A stretch of 64,000 nucleotides of DNA from Epiperipatus broadwayi (Eukaryota; Onychophora; Udeonychophora; Euonychophora; Peripatidae): contig JAQFVV010006504.1 in the NCBI GenBank assembly GCA_028023455.1, forward strand, positions 310,001 to 374,000, read 5' to 3'. Positions 1-14,593 of the stretch are shown here, in pieces. Under the pieces are notes generated by a model. The model saw only the letters and a program-made list of their open reading frames with translations, was not told where the DNA came from and ran no database searches. The number at the start of each line of letters is the position of its first letter. The stretch's first letter is position 1. Both the position numbers and the translations under genes were made by a program.

Positions 1-3000
1 AAAAAAATTCAGTACTATAGTGAAAAACAAAACATTAGAATTAAAGTCTATTTTTTTTTTTTTTTGTAATGTCATGAATTTAATTCAAAGTAGTAGAGAC
101 TGTGCTTAGGATATGTTCCAATAATAGTGACTAGAAGACTTCTAAATTAGGATTTTTAAGATGCATGTTTTCTCAGGGGTTGAATGACACTTTTAAATAA
201 AAAAAATATGTAATGCATTTTAAAGTGAAATTTAGAAAAGGTTGTTTTGTATGCATTTGCTAAGGCATGCTATAGTCCTCATACCAAAGATAATTATTAT
301 ATATGATAAAAAGATTAAAGCTTAAAAGTTTTGAATATCTTATAAAAGATAAAAAAAAAGTTCTTAATTTTAACAATTGGTTGGTACTATTATGCTTAAT
401 CCTTCACTTTGATAGTCGAATATCACATGACTTTCTAAGAAGAAGCTGGCATACACTATATATAATATTTATTTCTTTAAAAATCATTAAATTAGTGGAA
501 TAGGAAAATAGATAAAATTATGAGATTTGTTTCCTAAACTCGTATAAGACCTAGAGCAGCATTTAGGAAAGAAATCCTGGAGGAAAAAAAAAAAACATTG
601 ACAGTTTACTGTTTTGATGGAGTAAACGGAAATTTTCACGTATTAAAATATTTTTAATAATTATATCTGTTAAAAATTATCAAATTATATATATCTAATT
701 TGAATATTTAATAAGTTTTAATAAAGAGGTTTTTTTTTTTTTTTAATATCTGATATGTTCAATAAACTCAACATTTGGATGAAATAGAAACACGAAAGTA
801 TTACGGTCTCTGCTTTCACTCTCTCTTTGAGTATGTTAATTTAGATAACGCTTTATGTATTTTTTAGATAAATTTTAAGTGGAATATTTTACTAATCATG
901 TCTTTCAAAAATAATAAATTTTCAAAAGTTGTCTTTGAGTGGAAGTTTTCCTTTGTGCACAATTTATCGACTGCCATAAGATGCTTTGGAATATCATTCA
1001 TTTGACTAAATTACATTAAAAAGTTCTGATAAAACTTAAAACATAATTTAAGTTTTTAAATTACATTAAATATATTATATTTTTATATGTGTGTATTTAT
1101 TTTTGTATTTCCATGTAAGTATATTATTTTTAAAAAATGAGTTCTACTTTTTTATCTATATTGTAATGCAATTAGATAGACTGTTAAATAATTATTTTTC
1201 CTGAACTTTTATAAGTAAAATTATATAAATAGTATATTATATTTAAGTATATTTTTAAAAATTCTTGTTATTGAAATATATAATAAAAAAATAACTGAAA
1301 TTTTTTCTGTATTTTTATCTGTATTTTTTGAGAAAAGATAATTAAAAAAAAGATTTTTTTTGGACTTTATACAAATATTAGAATTATCAATAATTTAACC
1401 CTCATTGAGTAAAATAGTAAAAATTAAAGCAGTTTTTAAATAGCTCACAGTAAAATAAAAGATTTCTTAACAACTATTTTCACGCAGGAATAGGATAACC
1501 CTCGCAAGACTTTCCAATTTCAGATAGTAAATGTTTGAACAGTATGTTTTGCATTCTAGGTATATCTTGTAGTCAAAAATAGCTAGATATCAATTTCACT
1601 AACTAATAGTAGATAATTAAATATTTGTCTTGCTATCAAAATATCCTACATCTGATTAGAATCTGATTTTTTTTTTTATATTTTAAGCAGACACATTCAA
1701 ACTCAATTCGTAGCTCCATGTTACAGCACCACAAAACCTTACAATTGTATGTTGTCTGTGTATAAATACAGTGGCCTGTATAGTGTATTAAAACATGGAC
1801 ACTATATATTAAAAGACTAATTGTATCTTTAGTTTATATTAATAAAATAATTGTAAATGCAAACATTAAAATTGCATCTGTAAATGTGTGACCCCTTCCT
1901 TAAGCTTCTTAACATTCTAATTGCAATCCTTAATTATCAGCACAATGCCACTCATTTCTCCAATTTTGATTATTGATAACACATTTGTGATGTAATCGTT
2001 TATTTAAAGATTGTTTACCTTTAATCTATATACATATAAACACACATACATACATGCGGGAATACACTGTTTCTCTAATATCAATCAACAAATTAGAAGG
2101 CAAAATTTACCTACTGGACAATATGTGACTTCATTTATAAATTATTAAATCTGGAATTCTCTGCTTCCTAAAGCTATTATTTTTAAAAAAATTAACTTTA
2201 ACTATTCATGTAAGAATGAATAAATATTCAAATATAATTACTAGTCAGTTGGAGAAGTAGATTTGTTATGGATCCATAAGCTCCTCTCATATTTAGATCC
2301 CAAATGATAAAATATTAAATTCATGTATAGCAATATAGCAAATACAACTTCATATGTTATTATAATAATATATTTTATTGTTATGGATGTTAATTATATA
2401 AAGAATTTGATTTTTTTTTTCAAAATTTAATATAATTTGGTGTGTGTGTTATATAAAGCATTATTTAGAAATAAAAAATAAGATGGTTAAATGTATATTT
2501 TCTTTCCAAAAAGTGGCGTTCCTTTAAATTAGTATTAAATAAAAAAGAAATTACAGTTCTATCAGAATTTGTTTATATTATATAGCTTCTACATGATGGA
2601 GTAAGAGGGAGTGTAAACAAGAATATATACTTCCCCATTTTATGACAACGTTCTTTGGAATTGTTTACAGATGGCTTAATCAAACAGAGATCAAGATACA
2701 ATACAAGACTGGATTAAAACTGAAAATAATATTTTTTTGGATACAGAACTTACAATATGCCATTGATTTGGAAAAGTCAGTTCAAAAGATGATTTATGGA
2801 ATATTTTTAATGTTTTGAATGTAACATATAAAGGCTTTGGTTTGTTAATTAATGTTAAAAAAACTGCAAGTTTTTTTATAAAATGATGGCAGAAGAAGCT
2901 TGTATGGTTATCAAGTTGAGAATGTAAACCAGGTCAAATGCCTTGATAGTTTTTATGTATACAAAAGTGTACATAGATATTAAAATACATCACAGAGTTC

Positions 3001-4060
3001 AGTTTGATGGAGCTACTTTTAAACAAGTTAAATGATGAAATATTTTATTATAGAGAAGCAGATACTGTCATTACACTGACTGTATATAGAACTATTATTA
3101 TAACTTATTTATTATATAGAAATGAAGCATAAAATACTACTCTCACAGTATAAACAGATTAGAAAAATTTCATTTTAGAATGTTAAAATACAATAGCAAG
3201 ATCATAAAAACAATCAATATGTTTTTCAACTTAATGGATGTGATAAGTCCACAAATGTAAAACCGAACTTTTGTTAGATTGGACATATAAAATGAAAAAA
3301 CAATATAAAAATAACTAAAAGAGTGTTTCATGATAAACTTGTGCATAATTTTCATGAGAGAAGTAAATTCTATATACAATATGAAGATTATCTCAAAGTC
3401 ATTCTAAAGAAATAGCTATCAATTGTTTCCATGGGGGAGGTACAGCAGAGAATAGAATACATCGGAAAACTATAATTGTAAGTGGTGCTAAAATATTTTA
3501 AGAAAAAAGTTAAAGAAATAAAATAATGTAATATATCATGTAAATAGAAAAATGTCCCAAATTGTTTTATATGTAGACATATTTTAGTTTTCAGATAGCT
3601 TTGTATAGTCATCTCAAAATTTATTTCTTGAGCAGTTTTTTCCATCCTCTCCTTTTTTTAGATTTAAAATAGCCATACTCATTTATGAATGGCTGTTTAT
3701 CATTATTATTAACAATAGTAGTAAATGTATATTTAAGTATTATTATCTAAAGGGTAAAGATTTTAGGAATACTTGGTTAAATGAGTATTACTATTCTGAA
3801 TTTAAAAATAAAAATCAATCTTTAATTTGATGAGATCTTTAGTGATAGTGATAGAAGTGTCAGATCTTTATGGAAAACTGAATCCATGTTAACTTTTATC
3901 TTAAGTGTAAAATCTATTCATTTTTCTTAAGTCTTAAAAAATCTAAGTAGTTATTCAAAAGATTACTGCTAAAAAGATTTTTTTTTGAGAATCATTCCAA
4001 ATAGCTGTTTGTTAAAACCAATAAAATAATACTAATATGTATGATGCTATTCAATAGCAA
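1..4060. other. AT-rich non-coding DNA
   Basis: No convincing exon, RNA gene or mobile element is visible here. The stretch has many homopolymeric A/T runs, short AT-only words and stop codons in all six frames. The few open frames (303-503 plus, 3170-3645 minus) have the composition of random AT-rich sequence and no recognisable domain. A short CA-rich block (about 2040-2060) is typical of animal intergenic DNA. Confidence 0.6.
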
Positions 4061-4062
4061 AT

Positions 4063-4162
4063 CAATCTTCTCTCACTATTGTTATGCAATCAAATGTAAG
4101 ATTTGGTGATCAATATATGGCAGATTATAGTGCTTCTTAAATGCCTATCTAGCGTTGTGCTG
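4063..4162. repeat. Partial second copy of the 4.5 kb MITE
   Basis: The internal block, from the word GTAAGATTT through a TATCTAG/TATCCAG-like word, aligns without large gaps to the internal part of the element at 4498-4651. The spacing of shared words (AGATT, GATCAAT, AGAGCTT/AGTGCTT, TGCTAT/TGTGCTG) is kept. The left end is recognisable but diverged, and the right terminal repeat is missing. It is read as a half-copy of the same family. Confidence 0.45.
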
Positions 4163-4497
4163 TCCAATATCTCACTCTAGTTTTTATTTTATGATTTTCA
4201 CCATTGAAAAATTTTGTATATTGAAGTAGTGCACTTAGAATTTTTACATTTAATGCACTTTTTTTCTTGCAGTTATCTTTTACTTCTTTGTTTTAATATC
4301 AACTACTAGTCTCAATTAAAAAATATATTAATGGTATAAATCAAAACCAACATGCTTATATAGTTATATAAATCTGAAACCAATTCAATGTCTATAAATT
4401 ATAATACTTATTTTGAATAACTATACTTAAACTAGAATTGATACAAAACCAGTAAAACATTGCTTGATATCAACTTACATAATGATATACAATAGTA

Positions 4498-4651
4498 AAT
4501 TCTTTTTCTTAGCACTGTTACATCATCTAGTGTAAGATTTTTCAATCAATTGATACCAGAGTGTAGAGCTTATTAAATTCTTATCCAGTGCTATTCTAGT
4601 ATATATTGATTATCAAAGATGACATAACAGTGATAAGAGAAAAAGAATTTT
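4498..4651. mobile_element. Short MITE with ~34 bp terminal inverted repeats
   Basis: The left end (AAATTCTTTTTCTTAGCACTG, 4498-4518, and the ACATCATC that follows) is the reverse complement of the right end (4618-4651, GATGACATAACAGTG...AAAGAATTT) with a few mismatches and one small gap. The whole unit is about 154 bp with no coding capacity. That size and structure fit a non-autonomous DNA transposon or a foldback repeat. The superfamily cannot be assigned because the flanks are AT-rich and no clear target duplication can be read. Confidence 0.6.
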
Positions 4652-4659
4652 GTAGCATT

Positions 4660-7600
4660 ATATAAATTTGTATCATGATAAATTATTGATTTTATACCAA
4701 TCATTGCCAAAGGAAAGAAATATTTAAAGTTATTAAGAAACTAAAAACATAGTAATATATTGATATAGAATTAGTTTCAGCTCTATAAAATCATAAACAT
4801 TAATATTTGAATGTTCATATAACAATAAAATTATCTAATTTCAAGAGACTGTTGTTTGACCACCCACATGCTTTCAAAAGATTAAGCAATATGAAAATGA
4901 AGATTAGTTGTGAAAGTATTCAACCTCGCAATAAAAAGAATTTGATCTCAATTTTATTATTGTAATAATTCACCTCTCCCACAACAATCTAGGTTATAGA
5001 TTTATGGTATCACTATTATTTACTTAGCATTTTAGATGTGATATTATAAAACTTATCATTATCAACTATTATTAATCCACTACAGGATGAAGGTCTCTCT
5101 AAATTCAATCCATCTTCTCTTATTTCTAGCCTCTCTATTTTACATCACCTCTGCATGCTTTTTTGTTTCTTTCATCCATCTCACATGACAGCCTAAGAAA
5201 TGACAATTCGTAATGTAGTAAGATTAGTCCTATTACTCTTAATAAAATTTTGTATCATTTTATGAAGACTATATCTTGAAAACAATAAATTATGATTAAA
5301 CTAAAAAGCTTTAATTTCTAATATAGCACTAAAAGTAAATACATTCATTTATTTTAGCTTGTACATTCATATGCATAATATGTCTTATTAACAATTTTTC
5401 ATCAGATAAAGATTATCTATTTTGAAAACAATGAGATGAAAACAAAAATTAAAGGAATAGTTTTAATTAATAAATATGGTTTTAAATCTATCAATCTGAT
5501 AAATATTTTCTATAATATAATCAATTGGTAGAAAGTGGAAATATTGGAAATTTGTAAATATATTTAAATATGTGCATGATGTTGTACTCATACTTAAAAA
5601 GGTTCTTGTGTGTAAGTGAAACCATTATTGTGAGTTAAGTTACTAATCATTTGACCTGTACTGTTAATGTTAATGTTTTTATATTGTTCCTTTTTACTTA
5701 TATATACATATAAAATCAAAATTACCAAATTTACAACTCAATCTGACTAGCCAAGAAAATAAATTCTAAAAGACTACCAATGATTTCATTGCAGACTTCT
5801 CAAGAGTAAATAATTGCAAAATAACATATTTAAACTAAACATTATCCACAATTCCACTTACTTTCCATACATCCTTAATATTAAAAGAACTTTTAAATAA
5901 GTTAATTGTTCCAGAAACCATTGGTAGTGTTAGAGTTTACTTTTTTGGCTAATCTGATTGAGTTGTGAATTTAAAATAAATTTGATTATTTATTGACTAG
6001 TTTAGCTTTATGCTTTTAATGATAACTAAAAAGAAAGTGATTGAGATTTTCACCTGCATAAAGGTCATTTGAGACAGCTGTCAATATTGTGGAAGGGTGA
6101 CTACTCTCACTAATATAACTCATCTGTAATATATTCAGATTTTATATTTCCATATAAGTAAAACTACTCTATATTTAATAACAGATTCAAATTTAATGAA
6201 ATAATGCATAAATTTCTCAAGATTATTCAATAAAATGTTTACTCTTAGTTTTATTATATTTTAATGAAAATATTTTGCAAATATATTATTTTTATTACAA
6301 CTAATTAATAGTAACTTAATCTATGTTTTAAAATGAGGCAGGCAATTTTAAATATAAAGTTGGCAAATGATTTTTCAAGTTTACATAAAATAAGAAAAAT
6401 AAATGCATGGATCTAAAATGTGTTTATTCATCTTAGGATATGACAATTTAGAAGGAGTCTATTTCCAAAAGCTAATCAGTTATTAATCAACCTCACCTAA
6501 TAATTATGCTGGAGAAGTTTTTACTCCTTTAAAAGAATAAAGTGTAATTATTGCTTAGCATACCTAAATAATATGTATGACATAGGACTTATTTATTTCA
6601 CCTCAATATTTTTTTTTTATTTGCAGGCCTAAAGCTTAAGAGATATTCTCTAATAAAAAAATACATTAGAATGTGTTATTACATACAACATAACATTTTT
6701 AAAATTTATTCTTCTATATAAGAGCAATAGTTAAAATATTCCTTACATATTTACTCATCTAAATAAGGATTTTGATATTGCAATTTAAGAACCTATAAAA
6801 CATATAATAATTGCAATATAGCATAGTGTTATACAAATTTAAAAGTTACTTGTATTATACAACCTAAACCTAGAGTATGTCACATTTAATCTTATTCAGT
6901 ATTGCCAAAAATAATATTAATAGAAATATTACCTGTACATTAGTATAATAATATCTGAGAAAATGATTATATTCTTTATCACATTAATCATAACAATATT
7001 AACTAATTAAGAAAGAATTATTTATAATAAAGTGTGTTAAATAATACACTGTTTTTTCTCCTACAGTTATAATGATTTAAAAATTATCCCAATGAAATAT
7101 TGATACATGAGAATATTCCAGTATTGTTGGGAATTCACAAACATTTTTAAAATAATAGCATTAAAATTGATATAAAGTATAATTAATTTCATTTTGTAAT
7201 GAAATCCTTTTTGAAACACAGTATAAAGATTAATAAATTTCATTTAGCATAATTTTTAAACCAAGATAACTTTTATTTAACACATTAATCCATTTTAAAA
7301 ATTGCTTATAAACTTGATGTTTATCATATTTAATACTTATAATCCATAATTCGTAAATGACATTTAAATATGTAGCTTTACATAATCCATTATCAATTTA
7401 ATAGTATTTAAATATTTAGTGTTGATAATTCATAATGCGTTTTTTTAATCATTGGCAACAAATTTACAATTTATTACATGCAGGAATTTAATCTATTTGA
7501 AAAGATATTATAATTTTATACAAAGAATTCACAGTCAGTACTTTTTTCATTTAATGTAAATAATTAATCCAGTCATTTATAGATCTGTAATCCATTTTTC

Positions 7601-10600
7601 TAATAGTTCTGAAAAAATATGATCAAGCAAATAGTTTATCATCCAATAACAAAGTGATTTTCATTTATTTTTGAATTAAAGTTTACATCAGTCCAACTAA
7701 CCCATAATTAAAACAAGATAAATTCATAATAGTGAGTTGTAATATGCATATTTTTGAAGTAAAAATAACAAATATTTTACCACTATGTTAATATAAATTA
7801 TCTACAAAGTGTTTGAAATTGATAAATATAATTTTCTAAATATTATTATTTACTATTACTTTCAATAGAGAAAATCAAGCAATTTATTTTTGAATTTTTT
7901 AGATATTTTATAATTCAATTTATCCATTTTCCATTAACATTTGACTGCAATAAATGAGATTTCTTGAAATAATAATCAATTAATTAATGACAGTTTTTGT
8001 TTTATCCATTGTTGTTCATATTTTTCTTAGTACAATGAGAAAAAATTATTTGCCTAGCAAAGGCAAAATGCCTAAACTGGTTAGCTTAGATGATTATGAT
8101 GTAGATGGCAAATAAAATGGTTATTTAAGAATTTCAATCTGCTTAGATTCTGACTATAATAAAATTTTGTAAAGACAATAAGGTTTTTCCAAAATTCAGC
8201 TTTTGTATCTATTTGATCAGCTAATATCTGGATTTGATGTATTTCCTATTAATGAAATGGTATTTCTTGTTTTTTTCAAAGAAAATTTGGAAAACATTAC
8301 AATTTTTGAATCAGTGTGATAAAACATAACGAATGGTGGTCAAAAATGAAGAGAAAGTAAATAATAATTTCACATTTTTCAATTACTTCATTTTTACTTC
8401 CAGGTTTTAAAATAACACAAACATTTATTTAAAATAAATTAGAAGTCTTTAAAAGTTCTCAAATATTTACTTCAATTAATTTTAAATTGGTCTTTTAATA
8501 AACAATATTATTTAATAAATATTCTAGCAAACTAATATGTTATTAAACATCTTATAAATAAAGCATATAACATAGAATTTCCATAAAAGAAATTTTTATT
8601 GAAGCATTATATAATAACTGTACAGTTGTATAAGATATGTTTAAATATTTTACATAGTCATCTTTTTCTCACATGTTATTCAGTAAACACTGCCTGTAAA
8701 TAATATGTGTGTTTTATTTAAATTAACCAACTCATCAAATAGACTAAAAAATGTAAAAAAAAAAAAAACTACAATCTGTAATTGTGAAATACAGATCATA
8801 GCAAATTATTGGGTCATTCTTGTAAAAATGACCTCCTATTCTAGTGACCTCTATTGTAAGTTTGTGTATGCAGTGATTACAGATATCATTACAATTTAAC
8901 CTACATTTCGAGATTATTTTTATTTTTTGCCTTGATCAATGAAAATTTGGGATTGAAAGTTAGAACCAATGCAGTTAAGAATGTAGCACTAATCTTTAAC
9001 TTTTTTTTATTATCAAGCTAATAGGATGGAATTTAAAATTTCTAGTATTTATTTTAAAAATTAATCTACCAATTAATTATATAGATCAGACACTAGTTTT
9101 GAATTTTAGGTTTTAAATGATAAATATGAAGATCGGAAACTGAGCTGGAAGTGGGAAATAAATTGCACTCCCATCTGGAAATAATGATTATTTGAATTTA
9201 TAATAGAATGGTAATAGTATTAAAGAAAGAGAACAGTTTTTATAATATATCAGGATAAGCAAATGAAATGATATTGTGCTGTTAAAATGTATTAAATATA
9301 AAATATAATACTATTTTAAAAACAGTGAGGATAACTTACAAGCTTAAGAGATAGGGTCATGTGATATATGAATTGATCTATGACTTTTATTTTGACTATA
9401 ATACTATTTTGTCTTATTTGATTTTTTTGGATAAAGTAAGCAAAAGTTATTGAAATAATTCAATCATAGGTCTTTTGGAAGAATACAGATAAATTGTAAT
9501 TGGTTAAATAATTGTAAATAGACACAAACTTAATTAAATTCCTTTTTTATAATTTTTAACATGAATTTACCATTCGATAATATAGGCTTAACCTATATTT
9601 TACATATATAAGAACAAAAAAGATAGTTTTTGTTTTATTTTTTTCTCTGCTTAACAATATAAGATTGATAAATATATAATTAAAACTATTTGATTTTTTT
9701 TGTGGCAATTATTAATTAATAATTTATAATACATTATCGTTTTATGATTAAAAGTATCCGTAGAGAGGAAAATCATCTATGAGAGTCTTTATTTTGATTA
9801 ATAGATTACAGAGTAGAAATATTAATTAATTTTTTCGCCTGTCACTCATCGGCAATTTAATTTCTAAAAAATAAATACAATTTTTATTACAATACTGATT
9901 GTAACAATTTCATCAATTATAACTTGAGCACATAAATGTTAAAGGTTTTAAGTGAATTTTTATTTTAGATATTGCTAACTGTATACTGACGTTAACAAAG
10001 AAATGATAATCATTGTTGTCATAAATAATAGAATGAAGGATAATAAAACAAAGATCAGTTTGATAACGCCTACTGATAATGATAATTTTATAATTACAGA
10101 AAGAGAAAAATAGCTAAAAATATTTAAAAAATAGAGAAGAGGTGGGGGAGATGAAAATATGTATTATTTAATGCTATTACGAAAGAAAAAAATGTAAATA
10201 TACAATTGACATTGCTGAAGTATTTTATCAACAAAGTGATAGAGATGCGGAGAGAAAATAACGTTGGTGGTTTACAAAAATATAATTGATTTTTAATTAT
10301 ATAAGAATGAGAGGAATATAATAATTTATATGCACGTGATGTTAATACAGTTTTTTTTTATCTGTAATTTACAAAATAAATAATCAATAGATAAAAAGAG
10401 AAAGAATTATAAAAAAATAGAAAATGTCTTTAAGAAAACGAAATTAATTATACAATGCTTATTTATTATTCCTTAAGTTATTCAAATTAGTCTGATTTTT
10501 TACAATGATCTGAAGTTCTTAAAAAGTTAGAGCAAGAAAATTGCCAGTGATATAATCCATGAACCTTGATCTCCAACGTTGAAACTCTATTACAGCATCA

Positions 10601-11820
10601 AAACTTAACTTAGGAATATGAGGAATAATTGAAAATTTGTATATGATTTCATGTTAACAAAGAAAAGATTGTTGTATAAATTTGAAGAGTTGAGCATTCA
10701 TTCATTAGGATAGAAAATGTTTATTCTTATAATGATATTACATGTGAAGTACAATAGAAACAAGCTCTCTATCCACATCAATATTATTTAATTAATTTTG
10801 AAAAGCATACCATAAAAAATATAATTTTTTATTGGTGCATTAAAATAACGCTATATTAGATTTTTTTTCTTTGCTATATCCTATTGTCTGACGATAAGAA
10901 AACCATAGAAATATTTATTAAGTAAGCAGTGAGGTAGAGAAAAATTGATATTTTCTATATTGAAGAAAAATCTAAAATGATAATACTTAATATGGAGGAA
11001 TAAAATCAATATGAATCATGGGACATATTTTAATGTGGAATATAAATAAATATATATATTTGAAAATATCAATAAATAGAAAATTGACAATTTTAAGGAA
11101 TAAAAATATCTACAAATTGGTAAAGCAAAACAAAAAAGAAGTGTAACTAATACTAAAATTATGATTTGTAGTAAGTATAAAATATATTGAGTATAATGGA
11201 AAGAAATGCCAATGTCATTCTTGAGAATATTGTGTACTTAAGTAAAAAAAATCATAGATAAATAAATGTTTTATGGGTACTTATGTACTATTTCAGTAAT
11301 GAAGAAAAGATAGGAGACCTTTTCACATATCCCGTAAAGAAATAATCTTGCAATGTGAAATAAACCTTGTGATTTGAGTGTTATTTCTTATCAAAAAACG
11401 TTTTTAAATGTGCATAAAAACATGTTTTGCAACGTGTCACAAACAAAAGCTATTCTATTGCTGTCTTTTTGGAGATTTTGGTTGCATATTGTATTGAATT
11501 CTGTAAGTGTATAAAATATGTTTTTTTTCTCTCATTAAAAAGTTTGTTGTTAAAATTTGTAGTTGTTACTTAATTCTGCATTTAAAAAGTTTATTGTTGA
11601 AATATGTTGTTGTTGTTGTTACTTCGTTGTGTTTTTTTAATATAAATGTTTGGTTAATTTCTCATCTTTAATTTCAAGTTAGTTCTTTGGTAAGTGTGAA
11701 GCCCAGTTTGTGGATCCACCAATTTATAAGTGTCCATCTCTCTCAATAAGCCACCTAACATCCACTGATGAAAAAGAATTCGGCCTTGTTGATTTTTCCT
11801 CCATGAAAAAAAAAGCCTGC
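4660..11820. other. AT-rich non-coding DNA
   Basis: About 7 kb without a supported gene. It consists of AT-rich words, A/T homopolymers and no long open frame. The 64-codon frame at 8705-8899 is low complexity in part and has no recognisable motif. No CpG-rich patch or good splice-site pair around an open frame was found, though a few isolated polypyrimidine-AG sites occur by chance (for example near 7065). Confidence 0.55.
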
Positions 11821-11823
11821 CGT

Positions 11824-12130
11824 CAATTGTCAAATAGAAATAATGCAACTAGAAATAAGGCAAAATAATAGCCAACCAAGCAAATTTAAAAAAAAAAAGA
11901 TAATGTTTTTGCAACTGACAAATATAAATAAAGAAGGCAAAAGAACAACAATCAAACACACGTTTTCAATATACATTGCAATTGTCAAATAGAAATAACG
12001 CAACTAAAAATAAGGAAAAATAACAGTAATCCAAGTGGATGTTTTAAAAAACCAATGTTTTTGCAACTGCCAAATATAAATAAATATGTCAAAAGAACAA
12101 CAACCAAACATACATTTTTCAAGATAAATC
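11824..12130. repeat. Two-copy tandem repeat, ~155 bp period
   Basis: The word CAATTGTCAAATAGAAATAA begins at 11824 and again at 11979. Both are followed by the same order of sequence: GCAACT, AAATAAGG, AATGTTTTTGCAACTG, CAAATATAAATAAA and AAAGAACAAC. The second copy is shorter at its right end and has several substitutions. It is a simple direct tandem duplication with no coding meaning. Confidence 0.8.
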
Positions 12131-12469
12131 ACAGGGTTGATTTTTTTCAATTTGATATCATCGCAAGATTGCACCTTGATCACTTGAAACATCTTTTCAG
12201 AGGGCTGCAATTTACATTTACTTTTTTTTTGATTTGCTTATTGAATTTCTTACTTTTGTTTTTTTTTTCTCTTTCAAAAGTAACCTTTATTAGTAAAAGG
12301 ATTACAAAAATTTTGGATATACTTAACCATTGAGAATTACAAAGTGTTCAATGTGACAAACAAGGTAAAACAATTATTGATTATGTAAAGTAAATATGCT
12401 TGATAACAATTATGTCCATTAAAGAGTTGCTATAATGTTGATATTAATGTGTATCTGAACATGAGTATC

Positions 12470-13190
12470 TGTACATGGATCTACATGGCCCAGCTACTGA
12501 GAAGCCATCCATCACCCAATGATCCCACCCCTGGGGCCTCGAAGCAAAGACCCAAATGCTTCAGCTGAATAGGTGGACAAGTCCAGCATTGCGCCAACCA
12601 CCCCAACAGGCAGTGGGGTCTAAGGCTCAAGTCCATTGAATAATAAATTCTCAACCTGCAGCCAAGCCATGTCAAGACCATGCCAGATGCCTCTGTCTCC
12701 CAATCAACAGTCCAAATGTGCACGGACCACATTTGGTCTACCTGCCCAGAATTGGAAAGCCAACTAAGATAAACTAACACATAGCGAGCACAGATCTGCA
12801 CTGCCTAAAACCAACCTATCAAGGGGGCACAGCAGCCAACCAGAGCAGGAATGGTGCTGAGACTTTGACCAGGTACCCTCCCAGCAGGTTTTCCAGGTAG
12901 CGGCAATAATTGTCAACAGCCTGCACCAAAGAACCAGCCTCCTAACGACCGCCACCACCCCCAAGGAAGAAAAGAGGAGTGCAGACCCATGCCTGAAAAA
13001 TTATTGCAGCAAAGCCTCCATCAAAGTTACAAAATTTGGAGGTGGCCCAAATCAGACCAACCACCTTACAAACTCTCTAATTTTAAAGTTAACCAAAGAA
13101 AAAAAATGATTAGCTCAAATCAATACTGCCATAATAAACAAGCCATCAGGGGGTTGAAACAGCCTCCAAAGTCTGCTTCATTGTTGTTAA
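12470..13190. other. GC-rich island of unknown origin
   Basis: Roughly 700 bp with about half G+C, standing out sharply from the AT-rich surroundings. It is rich in CCA, CAGC and CCACC words. Open frames exist on the minus strand (12481-12801, 12764-12964) and plus strand (12989-13216), but they are short, Trp/Cys/Leu-rich, in different frames and without a known domain. No good splice signals bracket any of them. It could be a decayed gene or retroelement segment, an exon of a non-coding RNA, or a segment from elsewhere. Its function is not known. Confidence 0.6.
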
Positions 13191-14390
13191 CTCTTGATAC
13201 GTGTCATATATTCTAAATACTAGTTCAACTCATCCAACTGCAAGGTTCTCCAGGGATTATGATCTAGCTTATATATTTCCATTTGGTTATTCCAATTATG
13301 AACAGAGTGATTAGCATTGTAGGATTATTGCTTATTATTTGGTTGTACAGCAGAGCTGAATGGAAACCAACCTGTTATAGTAACTAGTTTCTGTAACATG
13401 TTGTGGATTTGATTGTAGTAGGATTCCAACTGGGACTCTTGTATTGATCCTATTTGAATTCTGCTTATCTTAATTGAAATCTAGGTCTTGATTAGTAATC
13501 AAGGTTTCAATTGTGTAGCATAAAAGTTTGTAATCTTTGGATTATTCCTAATCATTGTTGGATTAAAGGAGTTGAGTGAATTGCAGCTTCAATATCTTTG
13601 TTTGGGTCTATATCATCATTTGAACTCGTTTTTATCTTTAAATCATTGTTTTTTGGCTCAGGAAACACTTCGTTCTAATTCTGTGTCAATTTGAAAGTTT
13701 TCTATTCTTTTTGTGGTGCCCCAATCGCACTGGAAGTGGCCCAGTAACTTTGAGCTAATCATCAGAAAAAAATAATTCTTGTGCATCAAGATGGCTTAAA
13801 ACATAATCTATAATGTTTGATTCTAAAATTGAGATCGAATTCATATTTAAAATAATTTCCCCCTCCTGCACTGTTTTACCCCATTCAGCCACGATGATAT
13901 CGTAACTTTTTTCTTATGAACGAATTAACGCTGGGATTTTTTTTTTTTTTAATTTCCAGATTTATGATTACTTTTGTGTCTAGTTTGTTTCTTGGTCTAT
14001 TTCCTGTTTTTCCTGATTTGTTTGTAGCCATAGAATCTGGCTATATCTGATGCTATTGTGAAATTCTTGAGACTATCTTTATTAAGCTTTTTTTTTTTTT
14101 TTTCAACGTTTTCAATAAAATTTGACCCGCCAACTATATCTCAATTAGTCCTATCATTAAGCTTAAGATTTCTAGTAACTTTTTTTTATTTTTTATTTAT
14201 TTGGTTTCGTTTTAAAATCTTTTTCCTTAGTTTTATTCTTGCTCAAATGATTCTAAGATTTTCTTGTACTGGATTTTGCCTTTTTTAATGGCAGCCATTT
14301 GCATAGAACGATACAATTGATAATTTCAAATATTTTAGAGTGAAAACTGATTTAAAATTTCTTGTAAAGGTGATGAAATGATAAAACAAG
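13190..14390. other. Non-coding DNA, T-rich
   Basis: No supported gene. T-rich on the plus strand, with homopolymers near 13938 and 14089. The open frame at 14058-14288 is a hydrophobic Phe/Leu translation of T-rich sequence and is not taken as a gene. Confidence 0.5.
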
Positions 14391-14397
14391 TACTCAC

Positions 14398-14509
14398 CTA
14401 CATCTTGGCAAACTTTTTCCCCATAAACTCAAACTTGAAAGCATAATGAGTCTCATTCTTCTGGTGCCAGTGAACAGTCAACTGCTCCAGCTGGCAACAG
14501 GAAGTTGGA
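14398..14509 (-). CDS. Exon-like block, candidate exon 2 (unknown protein)
   Basis: On the minus strand an open frame reads ...QLEQLTVHWHQKNETHYAF, then KFEFMGKKFAKM. It ends at a TAG placed directly before a GTGAGTA consensus donor (donor GT at 14397-14396). The base composition is far less AT-rich than the flanks. The start at 14509 uses an AG after a poor pyrimidine tract; it was chosen because it keeps frame with the upstream candidate exon at 14594-14704. A stronger acceptor (CTGTTGCCAG) would start the exon at 14490, but then the joined frame breaks. The TAG before the donor may mean a slightly different donor (GTAGGT, two bases into the last ATG codon), a real stop, or a decayed copy. 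No family is recognised. Confidence 0.3.
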
Positions 14510-14593
14510 CTTTTTGGTGTTACTGTTGTTGTTATTGTTTTTTCTTTTTAAATAACAAAAAACACATTGCCATTGGTTGATTTGAAAACTTAC

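Noticed and set aside
12481-13216. Trp/Cys-rich open frames in the GC-rich island
   Set aside because: Short, in different frames and without domain or splice support; GC-rich DNA opens frames by chance.
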